Assembly: GCA_945485625.1 (NCBI GenBank)
Contig: CALYSH010000096.1
Span: forward strand, 1 to 6,245
Length of the DNA: 6,245 nt
Direction of reading: 5' to 3'
From: an uncultured Lachnospiraceae bacterium
GTDB lineage: Bacteria > Bacillota > Clostridia > Lachnospirales > Lachnospiraceae
The notes beneath the pieces are model-generated. The model did no database searches. It worked only from the letters and a program-made list of their open reading frames with translations, and was not told the origin of the DNA. This document shows, one piece after another, positions 1 through 5,575 of this stretch; position 1 is the stretch's first letter, and each line of letters opens with the position of its first letter. Both the position numbers and the translations under genes were made by a program.

Positions 1-120
1 GTAAAAGAACAGACTCGATATAAGTAGTACCAGATTTTTACAGGACCTTGGTACCAGAAAGTACAGGATTAAGGTAATCGGTAAGAAATAGTATAAAAAA
101 CTGATACTGGAAAATAGCAT
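1..120 (-). CDS. MBOAT family membrane O-acyltransferase, N-terminal 40 residues (3' end beyond window)
   Basis: Reading the minus strand from the ATG at 120-118 gives 40 uninterrupted codons to the window edge, beginning MLFSSISFLYYFLPITLILY and continuing with LVPRSCKNLVLL and a final SSLFFY. This is the characteristic amino terminus of AlgI/DltB-like MBOAT proteins: 'FSS..FL..FLPI.L.LYFLVP', a basic stretch, then a second hydrophobic segment ending in 'LFFY'. The start is fixed by an AGGAG ribosome binding site 8 bases upstream. Members of this family are polytopic membrane enzymes of about 450-500 residues that move acyl groups, often acetyl, onto extracellular polysaccharides or other envelope polymers. 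The catalytic His region lies outside the window, so activity cannot be checked. The gene follows the lipoprotein at 159-776 by 38 bases on the same strand and is probably co-transcribed with it. The family call rests on the N-terminal pattern alone; the specific substrate is unknown. Confidence 0.82.
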   Translation of the reverse strand, partial: MLFSSISFLYYFLPITLILYFLVPRSCKNLVLLISSLFFY

Positions 121-127
121 AACGGAT

Positions 128-133
128 ACTCCT
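128..133 (-). promoter_or_regulatory. Ribosome binding site of the MBOAT gene
   Basis: Read on the minus strand this is AGGAGT, with 7 bases between it and the ATG at 120-118. It lies in the 38-base gap after the lipoprotein stop codon. It is the main evidence that translation of the membrane acyltransferase starts at 120 rather than further inside. Confidence 0.75.
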
Positions 134-158
134 AAATGAATTCCTTATAATTTGCGGT

Positions 159-776
159 TTATTCTTCCTGAAGGGCAGGTGCCATTACGAAGAATACCTT
201 GTTCCCTTCTACAGCAGTCAGGGTTTCCTCAGCTTCTACACAGATGTTCCAGCGGGGATTGCTGTTGTCTAACAGCATCTTTTCGAATGCTTCTGCGTCC
301 GCATCCTCAGGAAGCTCGAATACATAGCTGATGAATGCGATGGAACCGATCATGGGAGCGAACATGGCACCCTTGGTGAAGCCCTTTACTTCAAATTCAT
401 CATCCAGCTTGTTGAAACCGTTCAGCCAGCCCTCTTCCACAGGCATGGTATCCGCCATGAACTGTACCTGGGGGCACTCCTTAAACTTTGCAGCAATCTC
501 TTCCGGAGTCGCGTCGGGATTTTCCTTCACGGTGTTTACAAAGATTTCCTTCAGGTCGGGAGCAATGGTCTTTGCCTCCTCATTTGTATTGCCGGCATCC
601 TGATTCTCTTCCGTCTGCTCCTCAGAGGAATTCTCAACCTCCTCGGACTGGGTAGGGGTGCTCTCTTCTACGCTCTGGGTGGGCTCAGAGGGAGCATCGG
701 GGGTCTTGCCGCCGCATGCAGTAAGAGACAGGGTTAATGTACCGATTAATAAAAGACAAACTAATTTTTTCTTCAT
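159..776 (-). CDS. Secreted acidic lipoprotein, possibly DUF4358-like
   Basis: This 205-residue protein has a textbook lipoprotein signal: Lys2-Lys4, a hydrophobic core, and the lipobox LTAC with the lipidated cysteine at residue 21, so it should be anchored to the outer face of the membrane. Residues 25-68 are a disordered Ser/Thr/Pro/Glu-rich spacer containing two PTQS copies. A folded domain covers about residues 73-202, with hydrophobic stretches near 136-153 and 192-201. The pattern in the last 65 residues (strand, ADAEAF helix, strand, final VFFVMA strand) recalls DUF4358 lipoproteins of Clostridia, but I cannot confirm that without a profile search. The ATG at 776 has AAGGAG 8 bases upstream. 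The gene is the first of a leftward unit with the MBOAT gene, so a role beside envelope O-acylation is a reasonable inference. No enzyme motif is visible. I see no terminator hairpin between it and the MBOAT gene. Confidence 0.85.
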   Translation of the reverse strand: MKKKLVCLLLIGTLTLSLTACGGKTPDAPSEPTQSVEESTPTQSEEVENSSEEQTEENQDAGNTNEEAKTIAPDLKEIFVNTVKENPDATPEEIAAKFKECPQVQFMADTMPVEEGWLNGFNKLDDEFEVKGFTKGAMFAPMIGSIAFISYVFELPEDADAEAFEKMLLDNSNPRWNICVEAEETLTAVEGNKVFFVMAPALQEE

Positions 777-825
777 AAGAAATACTCCTTTTTGTAAATA
801 TAGTTTATAAGTTTCTCTTCCGCAC

Positions 826-835
826 CACTATAGTG
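826..835. repeat. 10-base perfect palindrome in the lipoprotein leader
   Basis: CACTATAGTG is its own reverse complement. It sits about 20-30 bases downstream of the transcription start predicted from the leftward promoter at 863-891 and about 50 bases before the lipoprotein start codon. It could be an operator half-site or chance; no regulator in the window points to it. Confidence 0.3.
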
Positions 836-862
836 TTTCCGTTTTCGTCTGCTTCTAAACAG

Positions 863-891
863 ATTGTAGCACGTCTGCATCGGATTGTATA
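863..891 (-). promoter_or_regulatory. Candidate sigma-A promoter for lipoprotein-MBOAT unit
   Basis: On the minus strand the -10 is TACAAT (868-863), preceded by TG plus one base, which makes it an extended -10. The -35 is TATACA (891-886, four of six consensus bases) and the spacer is 17 bases. Transcription would start near 856 and give a leader of about 80 bases containing the palindrome at 826-835 and the AAGGAG site. The weak -35 is offset by the extended -10. Confidence 0.5.
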
Positions 892-999
892 TAGGGCGCT
901 TCACCTATAGAGACGAGGGTGCATTTCAAAATGTTTCAAAAAAACTGAAAAAAGGAAAAATTATTTGGGAAGCGGAAGCTGGCAAAAGGGGACGCTCAG

Positions 1000-1028
1000 T
1001 TGACGGGTGTACGGAGTATGGGTATACT
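1000..1028 (+). promoter_or_regulatory. Sigma-A promoter for MFS transporter-amidase unit
   Basis: TTGACG (1000-1005) and TATACT (1023-1028) are separated by exactly 17 bases; both are five-of-six matches to the consensus. Transcription should start near 1035, leaving a leader of about 50 bases before the ATG at 1087. An A-rich tract lies further upstream at about 935-962. The TTG of the -35 box can also be read as an alternative start codon in frame with the transporter, but it would lie upstream of the transcription start. Confidence 0.7.
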
Positions 1029-1076
1029 GTATGGTATCGGAGCGGGTGGACAGGCTCATGGAGCATTATTTTTAAG

Positions 1077-1081
1077 AAAGG
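1077..1081 (+). promoter_or_regulatory. Ribosome binding site deciding the MFS start
   Basis: AAAGG, followed by AAG, lies 5 bases before the ATG at 1087. The next in-frame ATG, at 1099, would be 17 bases away, and the upstream in-frame candidates lack a comparable site, so 1087 is preferred. Confidence 0.6.
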
Positions 1082-1086
1082 AAGAA

Positions 1087-2277
1087 ATGTGTTTTAAAAT
1101 GAAATTGACGTACCGGCATACCAAGTATGCATCTTATATCGGATATATTACCCAGGCTATTATTAACAATCTGATGCCACTTTTGTTCGTGTCCTTTGAG
1201 AGGTCCTTCGGCCTGTCCCTGGATAAAATCAGTCTGTTGATTACCATGAATTTCGGGATTCAGATTCTGACAGATCTTTTGGCGGCAAAATATGTGGATA
1301 AAATAGGGTATCGGTTTGCCACGGTTCTGGCTCACGTACTGGCGGTGGTCGGACTGGTGGGGATGTGTTTCCTGCCCTTTTATATGAATCCGTTTGCGGG
1401 TCTGGTGATTTGCAGTGTCATCAATGCCGTTGGCGGAGGACTCACGGAGGTGGTGATTTCACCCATCGTGGAGGCACTGCCCGGGGATGAGAAGGCCTCT
1501 GCCATGAGTATGCTGCATTCCTTCTATTGTTGGGGACAGGTGGCGGTTGTGCTGCTATCCACCCTGTATTTTACCACGGTGGGAATTGCACATTGGCGAT
1601 ATGTACCCGTGCTTTGGGCAATTGTGCCCTTCATTAATATCTTTTTGTTTGCAAAGGTTCCCATGTGTACCTTGAATGAGAACGGAGAGAGCATGCCCTT
1701 AAAAAAGCTTGCGGGAAGCGGCATGTTCTGGTTCTTCTTACTGTTAATGATTTGCGCAGGGGCTTCCGAGCTGGCCATGTCCCAGTGGGCATCCTATTTT
1801 GCGGAGGATGGACTGCATGTATCCAAAACCCTGGGAGATCTGTTAGGACCCTGTTCCTTTGCGGTGCTGATGGGGATCATTCGTACCGTGTACGGCTTTT
1901 GGGGTGACAGGATGGACCTTCGAAAATCCATTGCCTTCAGCGGTGTTTTGTGTGTGGCTAGTTATCTGACTGCGGTGTTTGCCCCCCATCCCCTGATTTC
2001 CCTGATCGGCTGTGCGGTCTGCGGACTTTCCGTAGGCCTGATGTGGCCCGGTACCTACAGCCTGGCTTCCCGCTATTTCCCCCAGGGCGGTACCATGATG
2101 TTTGCCCTTCTGGCACTGGCCGGTGATATGGGCTGTACCAGCGGCCCTACCATTGCGGGGTTCATTGCGGATGCCACCGGGGATATAAAGAAGGGATTGT
2201 TTGCGGTAATTATCTTTCCGCTTCTTCTGGTAATCGGTATGTGTCTGTTGAAGGGAAAAGGAAAAGAACATGAATAA
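1087..2277 (+). CDS. Major facilitator superfamily transporter, 12-TM, sugar-permease-like
   Basis: From the ATG at 1087 this is a 396-residue membrane protein, the usual size for a 12-helix MFS carrier. Hydrophobic segments run through both halves, with a polar central loop at about residues 190-212. MFS motif A is recognisable after the second helix (LAAKYVDKIGYR, about 66-76) and repeated in the second half (FWGDRMDLRK, 271-280), the expected pseudo-symmetry. The fourth-to-fifth helix region (SPIVEALP, then SMLHSFYCWGQ at 141-151) and SELAMSQWASYF (227-238) resemble the FucP-like branch, so a sugar or similar small organic solute is a reasonable guess, but the substrate is not determinable here. 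The frame stays open back to a TTG at 1000 (425 residues), but that TTG is part of the -35 box, so the longer form is rejected. The stop overlaps the amidase start by 8 bases, indicating translational coupling. Transport might supply or recycle a cell-wall-derived solute; this is inference only. Confidence 0.88.
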   Translation: MCFKMKLTYRHTKYASYIGYITQAIINNLMPLLFVSFERSFGLSLDKISLLITMNFGIQILTDLLAAKYVDKIGYRFATVLAHVLAVVGLVGMCFLPFYMNPFAGLVICSVINAVGGGLTEVVISPIVEALPGDEKASAMSMLHSFYCWGQVAVVLLSTLYFTTVGIAHWRYVPVLWAIVPFINIFLFAKVPMCTLNENGESMPLKKLAGSGMFWFFLLLMICAGASELAMSQWASYFAEDGLHVSKTLGDLLGPCSFAVLMGIIRTVYGFWGDRMDLRKSIAFSGVLCVASYLTAVFAPHPLISLIGCAVCGLSVGLMWPGTYSLASRYFPQGGTMMFALLALAGDMGCTSGPTIAGFIADATGDIKKGLFAVIIFPLLLVIGMCLLKGKGKEHE

Positions 2278-3160
2278 GAAAGCTATTTTTTTCAGAACCG
2301 GATACCTGCTTTCTGCGCTGAGTGCGGCATGGCTTTTTGGCGGCTGCGGAGAGCCTGTGAAACCTCCCATTGTGCCGGAGGTTTCGTCTGTTTTTATGGA
2401 AAGCAGTCAGGGGGAATTCGAGGAAGAATGGAAGGAAACTGCTCCTTCGGATGTACCGGAGGAATCAGAGGATTCTTTTTCCGTAGAAACATCACCGGAA
2501 GAATTGTCTATGGCGGAGGAGGGGAAGCGGGGTGATTACCTTGTGGTGATTGATGCGGGACATCAGAAAAAGGGTAACAGTGAAAAGGAGCCCATCGGTC
2601 CGGGTGCCACAGAGGAAAAGGCAAAGGTAGCCTCCGGAACTCAAGGGTGTTCTACAAAGATTCCGGAGTATGAGCTCACATTGGCAGTATCCAAGGAGGT
2701 CGAGCAAATCCTACTGGATAGAGGGTATCAAGTAAAAATGGTGCGGGATACCAATGATGTGGACATCAGCAATGCGGAGCGAGCCCAGGTTGCAAATGAG
2801 GCCGGGGCGGATGCATTCGTCCGGATTCACGCAAACGGAGCAGCGGATTCTACCGTGAATGGAGCGGAGACCCTGTGCCAGACTGCCCAAAATCCATACA
2901 ATGCAGTGTTTTATGAGGACAGCAGAAGGCTGTCCGAGGCGGTGTTGGAGGGCTTGGTGGAAGCCACAGGTTGTAAGAAGCGTTTCGTCAACGAAACCGA
3001 TACCATGAGCGGTATCAACTGGTGTCAGGTGCCGGTAACCATAGTGGAGGTGGGATTTATGTCCAATCCGGAAGAGGATGAACGCATGGCCACAGAGGAA
3101 TACCGGGGGAAGATAGCGGAAGGAATTGCCAATGGGATTGATGCTTACTTTGGATTGTGA
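2270..3160 (+). CDS. Lipoprotein N-acetylmuramoyl-L-alanine amidase (Amidase_3)
   Basis: This 296-residue protein should cut the amide bond between N-acetylmuramic acid and L-alanine in peptidoglycan, outside the membrane. The N-terminus has basic residues, a hydrophobic core and FGGC, with Cys26 as the likely lipidated residue; the Phe at -3 is less usual than Leu. An acidic Ser/Glu/Pro-rich spacer follows (about 36-87), then the Amidase_3 domain (90-296). The zinc ligands are visible as His98 in IDAGH, Glu133 in PEYELTLAV and His187 in RIHANG; the catalytic Glu260 lies in VEVGFMSNPEED. The insert after His98 with EPIGPGA and the MSGINW motif (246-251) are typical of a clostridial subgroup. 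The ATG at 2270 has AAAGGA 7 bases upstream, inside the MFS gene, and overlaps that gene's end, so the two are coupled. The 3' end overlaps the convergent germination gene by 16 bases, leaving no room for a terminator directly after the stop. A vegetative or a spore-cortex role is possible; the sequence does not decide. Confidence 0.93.
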   Translation: MNKKAIFFRTGYLLSALSAAWLFGGCGEPVKPPIVPEVSSVFMESSQGEFEEEWKETAPSDVPEESEDSFSVETSPEELSMAEEGKRGDYLVVIDAGHQKKGNSEKEPIGPGATEEKAKVASGTQGCSTKIPEYELTLAVSKEVEQILLDRGYQVKMVRDTNDVDISNAERAQVANEAGADAFVRIHANGAADSTVNGAETLCQTAQNPYNAVFYEDSRRLSEAVLEGLVEATGCKKRFVNETDTMSGINWCQVPVTIVEVGFMSNPEEDERMATEEYRGKIAEGIANGIDAYFGL

Positions 3161-4599
3161 ACCTTCCCCCGCTCATAGTGGGTGCTGGGCTGGGCCTTAT
3201 AGGTAGGAGAGCGGAACAGCAGACGGTACAGTGCTTTTCCCTGAAAGGGTGCCAGGGGCCAGAAATAACTCATGCCTCCAAAGGTAGGGGTGAGGAGTAT
3301 GGAGATAATGACCAGAGACAGTGCAATCCAGAAGCCCCATACACCGAAGAAGGCAGTAGCCAACACCAGGAAAATCCGATAAATCCGCAGTCCGTCCGCA
3401 AGCTCCGGGCTGGAGAGGGTTAAGCCTGCCAGCAGGGTGATGCCACCGTAAAACAGAATCTCCGGAGTGGCCCAGTTTAAGGTCACCGCAATATCTCCGA
3501 TAATCAGACCGCCCACAATGGACAGGGAGCCGGAGTATTTGGAGGTATTTAAGGAGGTGGAGTAGCGGAATAAATCCAGGAAGAGCTCTACCGCAATGAC
3601 ATAAAAAATAATTCGTGTATTTCCCATGGAACCTGTGCTTAGCAGGTTCCATTTTTGCGTAAAGGCAGGATAACAGGTGGTGAGCAGCAAAAATACCGGC
3701 ATCAGTAAGAGGTTCACAGGGATGCAAAGGAACCGAATCAGTCGGAAATAGGTGCCCACTACCGGGTTTTTTAAATAATCCTCGGGGCTTTGGGTAAACT
3801 GAAAGATGGTACAGGGTAGGATCAATACCATGGGGGAATTATCCACCAGGAGTATAATATGACCTTCGGTGATGTAACTGCAGGCTACATCCGGGCGCTG
3901 GGTCAGCTGCATGGAAGGCAGAACGGACCAGAAGCGTTTTGGCACCAGCAATTCCTCCAGACTTTTCGCCCCCATGGTCAGGGTAGTTACCTTCAGCCCG
4001 GATAAGGTTTGTTTCAGTTCCTTTAGCAGGGAATGGTTAACACAGTCTCCCAGATAGGCAATGGCTACGTCGGTCTTGCTGACGGTACCGATCTTCACTT
4101 TTTCAAAGGTCAGGTCGGCAGAGCGTACTCTTCTCCGAATCAGGTTGGTGTTAGAGGAAAGGGTTTCCACAAAACCATCCCGGGCACCTCTGGTCATCTG
4201 CTCCATGTCCGGCTCGTCCATGCCCCGTTTGGGGTAGGACCGGGCATCGATAATGATTGCCTTTGGGAAGCGGTCTACAAACAGCACGGAGGGACCGCTT
4301 AATATCTGATACAGTACGTTATCCAGGGAGGCTGTGACCTCAATCTGGGAATAGCCCATTTTGGAGGCAATCAGGGTATCCGTAGAAGGATTCTCTAAAT
4401 CGGAGAGAAATTCCGGATTCTGGAGGTTGGCGAAGAGGCTTTGGAATACGTCCATGTCGCAGAGCCCGTTGATGCAGATGAAATATGCTTTTCTCCCTGC
4501 GAATTCCAGGTCCCTGGTTACAAAGTCGTAGCTTTTCCCGATGGGTAAAAGCTCCTTCATCATCTTAATATTGTCGGTTAAGTTAGTGGAAATATTCAT
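3145..4599 (-). CDS. spoVAF: GerA-family spore germination protein, SpoVAF-like
   Basis: This 484-residue protein has the GerA A-subunit architecture. A large soluble N-terminal part (about 1-285) carries INGLCD (43-48), EPDMEQMTRGARDGFVE (129-145), NTNLIRRRVRS (150-160), SKTDVAIAYL (174-183) and EGHIILLVDNSPMV (245-258). Hydrophobic segments follow at about 287-308, 328-345, 358-376, 381-396 and 405-437, then the C-terminal WPLAPF signature (447-452). GYSQIEVT (82-89) precedes the first conserved domain block. NGLCD, EGH..LLVD.SP and the GTYFR..RFL stretch fit SpoVAF better than nutrient-receptor GerAA subunits, and the length matches. In Bacillus, SpoVAF is made in the forespore, sits in the inner spore membrane and works with FigP as an accessory ion channel that amplifies germination. 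Here no gerB, gerC or spoVA genes are adjacent, so it stands alone. The ATG at 4599 has AAAGGA 12 bases upstream, a long spacing. The GerA family call is secure; the SpoVAF subgroup is likely. Confidence 0.87.
   Translation of the reverse strand: MNISTNLTDNIKMMKELLPIGKSYDFVTRDLEFAGRKAYFICINGLCDMDVFQSLFANLQNPEFLSDLENPSTDTLIASKMGYSQIEVTASLDNVLYQILSGPSVLFVDRFPKAIIIDARSYPKRGMDEPDMEQMTRGARDGFVETLSSNTNLIRRRVRSADLTFEKVKIGTVSKTDVAIAYLGDCVNHSLLKELKQTLSGLKVTTLTMGAKSLEELLVPKRFWSVLPSMQLTQRPDVACSYITEGHIILLVDNSPMVLILPCTIFQFTQSPEDYLKNPVVGTYFRLIRFLCIPVNLLLMPVFLLLTTCYPAFTQKWNLLSTGSMGNTRIIFYVIAVELFLDLFRYSTSLNTSKYSGSLSIVGGLIIGDIAVTLNWATPEILFYGGITLLAGLTLSSPELADGLRIYRIFLVLATAFFGVWGFWIALSLVIISILLTPTFGGMSYFWPLAPFQGKALYRLLFRSPTYKAQPSTHYERGKVHNPK
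3626..3656 (+). terminator. Terminator-like hairpin on the + strand, inside the SpoVAF-like gene
   Basis: ATGGAACCTG (3626-3635) pairs perfectly with CAGGTTCCAT (3643-3652) around a 7-base loop, and the right arm runs directly into a T run (3652-3656). A 10-base GC-containing stem plus a T tract is the form of an intrinsic terminator for rightward transcription. On the opposite strand the stem is followed by GGGAAAT, with no T tract, so it should not stop the sense transcript of the germination gene. It lies about 465 bases past the amidase stop and could end read-through from the MFS-amidase unit. On the sense strand it encodes the residues around 318-326 (NLLSTGSMG) in the loop after the first membrane segment. 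Confidence 0.5.
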
Positions 4600-4635
4600 G
4601 GATGTGAGTTGTCCTTTCTGTGAGGCTATGTAACA

Positions 4636-4665
4636 TATTGTTTTGCTTTTGCTTGGGAAATATAC
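4636..4665 (-). promoter_or_regulatory. Weak candidate forespore promoter for the SpoVAF-like gene
   Basis: On the minus strand GTATA (4665-4661) is followed after 15 bases by CAAAACAATA (4645-4636), whose last six bases fit the AnAnTW part of the sigma-F-type -10. The leading GG of that consensus is absent and the sigma-G -10 fits less well. Forespore expression is expected from the known regulation of spoVAF in Bacillus, which biases this call. Confidence 0.25.
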
Positions 4666-4674
4666 ACAAAACCA

Positions 4675-4703
4675 TGGTCAAATCATGGGGAATAGGATAT
4701 AAT
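4675..4703 (+). promoter_or_regulatory. Sigma-A promoter for deacetylase-YwlG unit
   Basis: A perfect TATAAT (4698-4703) stands 17 bases after TGGTCA (4675-4680), which matches four of six -35 consensus bases. Transcription would start near 4710, leaving a leader of about 50 bases that ends in the strong AAGGAGGG site (4746-4753), 6 bases before the ATG at 4760. The 8-base palindrome ACCATGGT (4671-4678) overlaps the -35 box. Confidence 0.65.
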
Positions 4704-4759
4704 GAAGAGGAAATCATTAGGATGAAACGGATATACAATGAGAACAAGGAGGGACAAGT

Positions 4760-5554
4760 ATGAAATTTATGTATCCAAACGGAAAGGCAAAGGCATTGAC
4801 CTTTAGCTATGATGACAATCAGATTCACGACAGAAAGCTGGTGGAGATTTTTGATAAGTATGGATTACGCGGGACCTTCCACATGAATTCCGGTCAGATA
4901 AATCATGACGGCTTTATCAGAAGTGATGAGGTAAAGGGGCTGTACAGGAACCATGAGGTGGCCTGTCATGGTGTGGACCATAAGAATCCCACCGGATTAA
5001 GCAGACCCCAGCTGGTTCGGGAGCTGGCAGAAGACCGTAAGGCTTTGGAGGAAATCACCGGTTCCATGGTTACCGGATTGTCCTATGCATTCGGCTTATA
5101 CAGCCCGGAGGTAAAGGATGTGGCAAAGTCAGTAGGGATTAAGTATTCCCGTACCGTAAACAGTACCAACGGCTATTTTCCTCCGGCGGATTTCCTGGAG
5201 TGGAACCCCACCTGTCACCATGATGCTCCCAACCTGATGGATTTGGGCAGGGGTCTTCTGGATGCGCCGGATTATATTGAGCTTCCCATGATGTACGTCT
5301 GGGGTCACAGCTTTGAGTTCGCCAGAAACAATAACTGGGAAGTTATGGAAGAGTTTGCGAAATTAATGAGCGGCAAAGAGGATGTCTGGTATGCGACCAA
5401 TATAGAATTGTATACATATATTACCGCCATCAGAAGCCTTGAGTATACCATGGATGGTAAGGTGGTTTATAATCCTACCGCCGTAACCGTATATTTTGAG
5501 CACAACGGGAATATGCTGGAGCTTGCATCCGGCGAGACCTTGACTTTGGCGTAA
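4760..5554 (+). CDS. Polysaccharide deacetylase family protein (NodB/CE4), cytoplasmic type
   Basis: This 264-residue protein begins almost directly at the first NodB strand, TFSYDD (residues 14-19), without a signal peptide or membrane anchor, so it should act in the cytoplasm. CE4 enzymes remove N- or O-acetyl groups from sugars using a metal held by Asp-His-His. The candidates are Asp18/Asp19, and His70 and His74 in the HGVDH pattern. Motif 3, usually RxPxG or similar, is represented by YAFGLYSPE (109-117). Further conserved-looking sites are NPTCHHDAP (149-157) and YVWGHSFEF (179-187), the latter replacing the usual LxH motif. Residues after about 228 form a short Val/Tyr-rich tail that may be an extra beta strand region. 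The substrate is unknown; lack of export argues against peptidoglycan and for an intracellular sugar or precursor. It has its own promoter and a very strong ribosome binding site, and a YwlG-family gene follows after 21 bases. The family is clear; the activity is inferred. Confidence 0.88.
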   Translation: MKFMYPNGKAKALTFSYDDNQIHDRKLVEIFDKYGLRGTFHMNSGQINHDGFIRSDEVKGLYRNHEVACHGVDHKNPTGLSRPQLVRELAEDRKALEEITGSMVTGLSYAFGLYSPEVKDVAKSVGIKYSRTVNSTNGYFPPADFLEWNPTCHHDAPNLMDLGRGLLDAPDYIELPMMYVWGHSFEFARNNNWEVMEEFAKLMSGKEDVWYATNIELYTYITAIRSLEYTMDGKVVYNPTAVTVYFEHNGNMLELASGETLTLA

Positions 5555-5575
5555 TCGCCTGAAAGAGGACGTAAG

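Larger units (their letters stand above)
777..1086. other. Divergent intergenic region between lipoprotein and MFS genes
   Basis: This 310-base stretch has no convincing gene. Going rightwards it holds the lipoprotein ribosome binding site (785-790), a 10-base perfect palindrome (826-835), a leftward promoter candidate (863-891), an A-rich segment with two TTTCAAAA copies (924-931 and 934-941), a rightward promoter (1000-1028) and the MFS ribosome binding site (1077-1081). I recognise no riboswitch or T-box. Confidence 0.7.

Noticed and set aside
27..68. Imperfect direct repeat, GTACCAGA...TACAGGA twice (27-45 and 51-68), first considered as an operator or iteron.
   Set aside because: The stretch is coding sequence of the MBOAT N-terminus on the minus strand; the repeats correspond to similar Leu-Val/Leu-Tyr codons and need no regulatory explanation.
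885..1097. 70-codon rightward open frame beginning with TTG.
   Set aside because: No ribosome binding site, no recognisable protein pattern, and it spans the promoter at 1000-1028 and the MFS start.
1843..2370. Long minus-strand open frame opposite the MFS gene.
   Set aside because: Composition is His/Gln/Gly-rich without domains, and it is antisense to a clear membrane-protein gene across two coupled genes; it is a shadow frame.
3168..3182. Small hairpin CCCGCT/AGTGGG just after the amidase stop, considered as its terminator.
   Set aside because: Six-base stem with a wobble pair and a three-base loop, and no T tract follows.
3197..3727. Second minus-strand open frame inside the SpoVAF-like gene.
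   Set aside because: It is a shifted frame of the same strand within the conserved membrane domain; the main frame carries all GerA motifs, so there is no sign of a frameshift.
4672..4688. Inverted repeat CCATG...CATGG over the deacetylase promoter, considered as an operator.
   Set aside because: Only five bases per arm with a 7-base spacer; too short to claim, though ACCATGGT overlapping the -35 box is noted.
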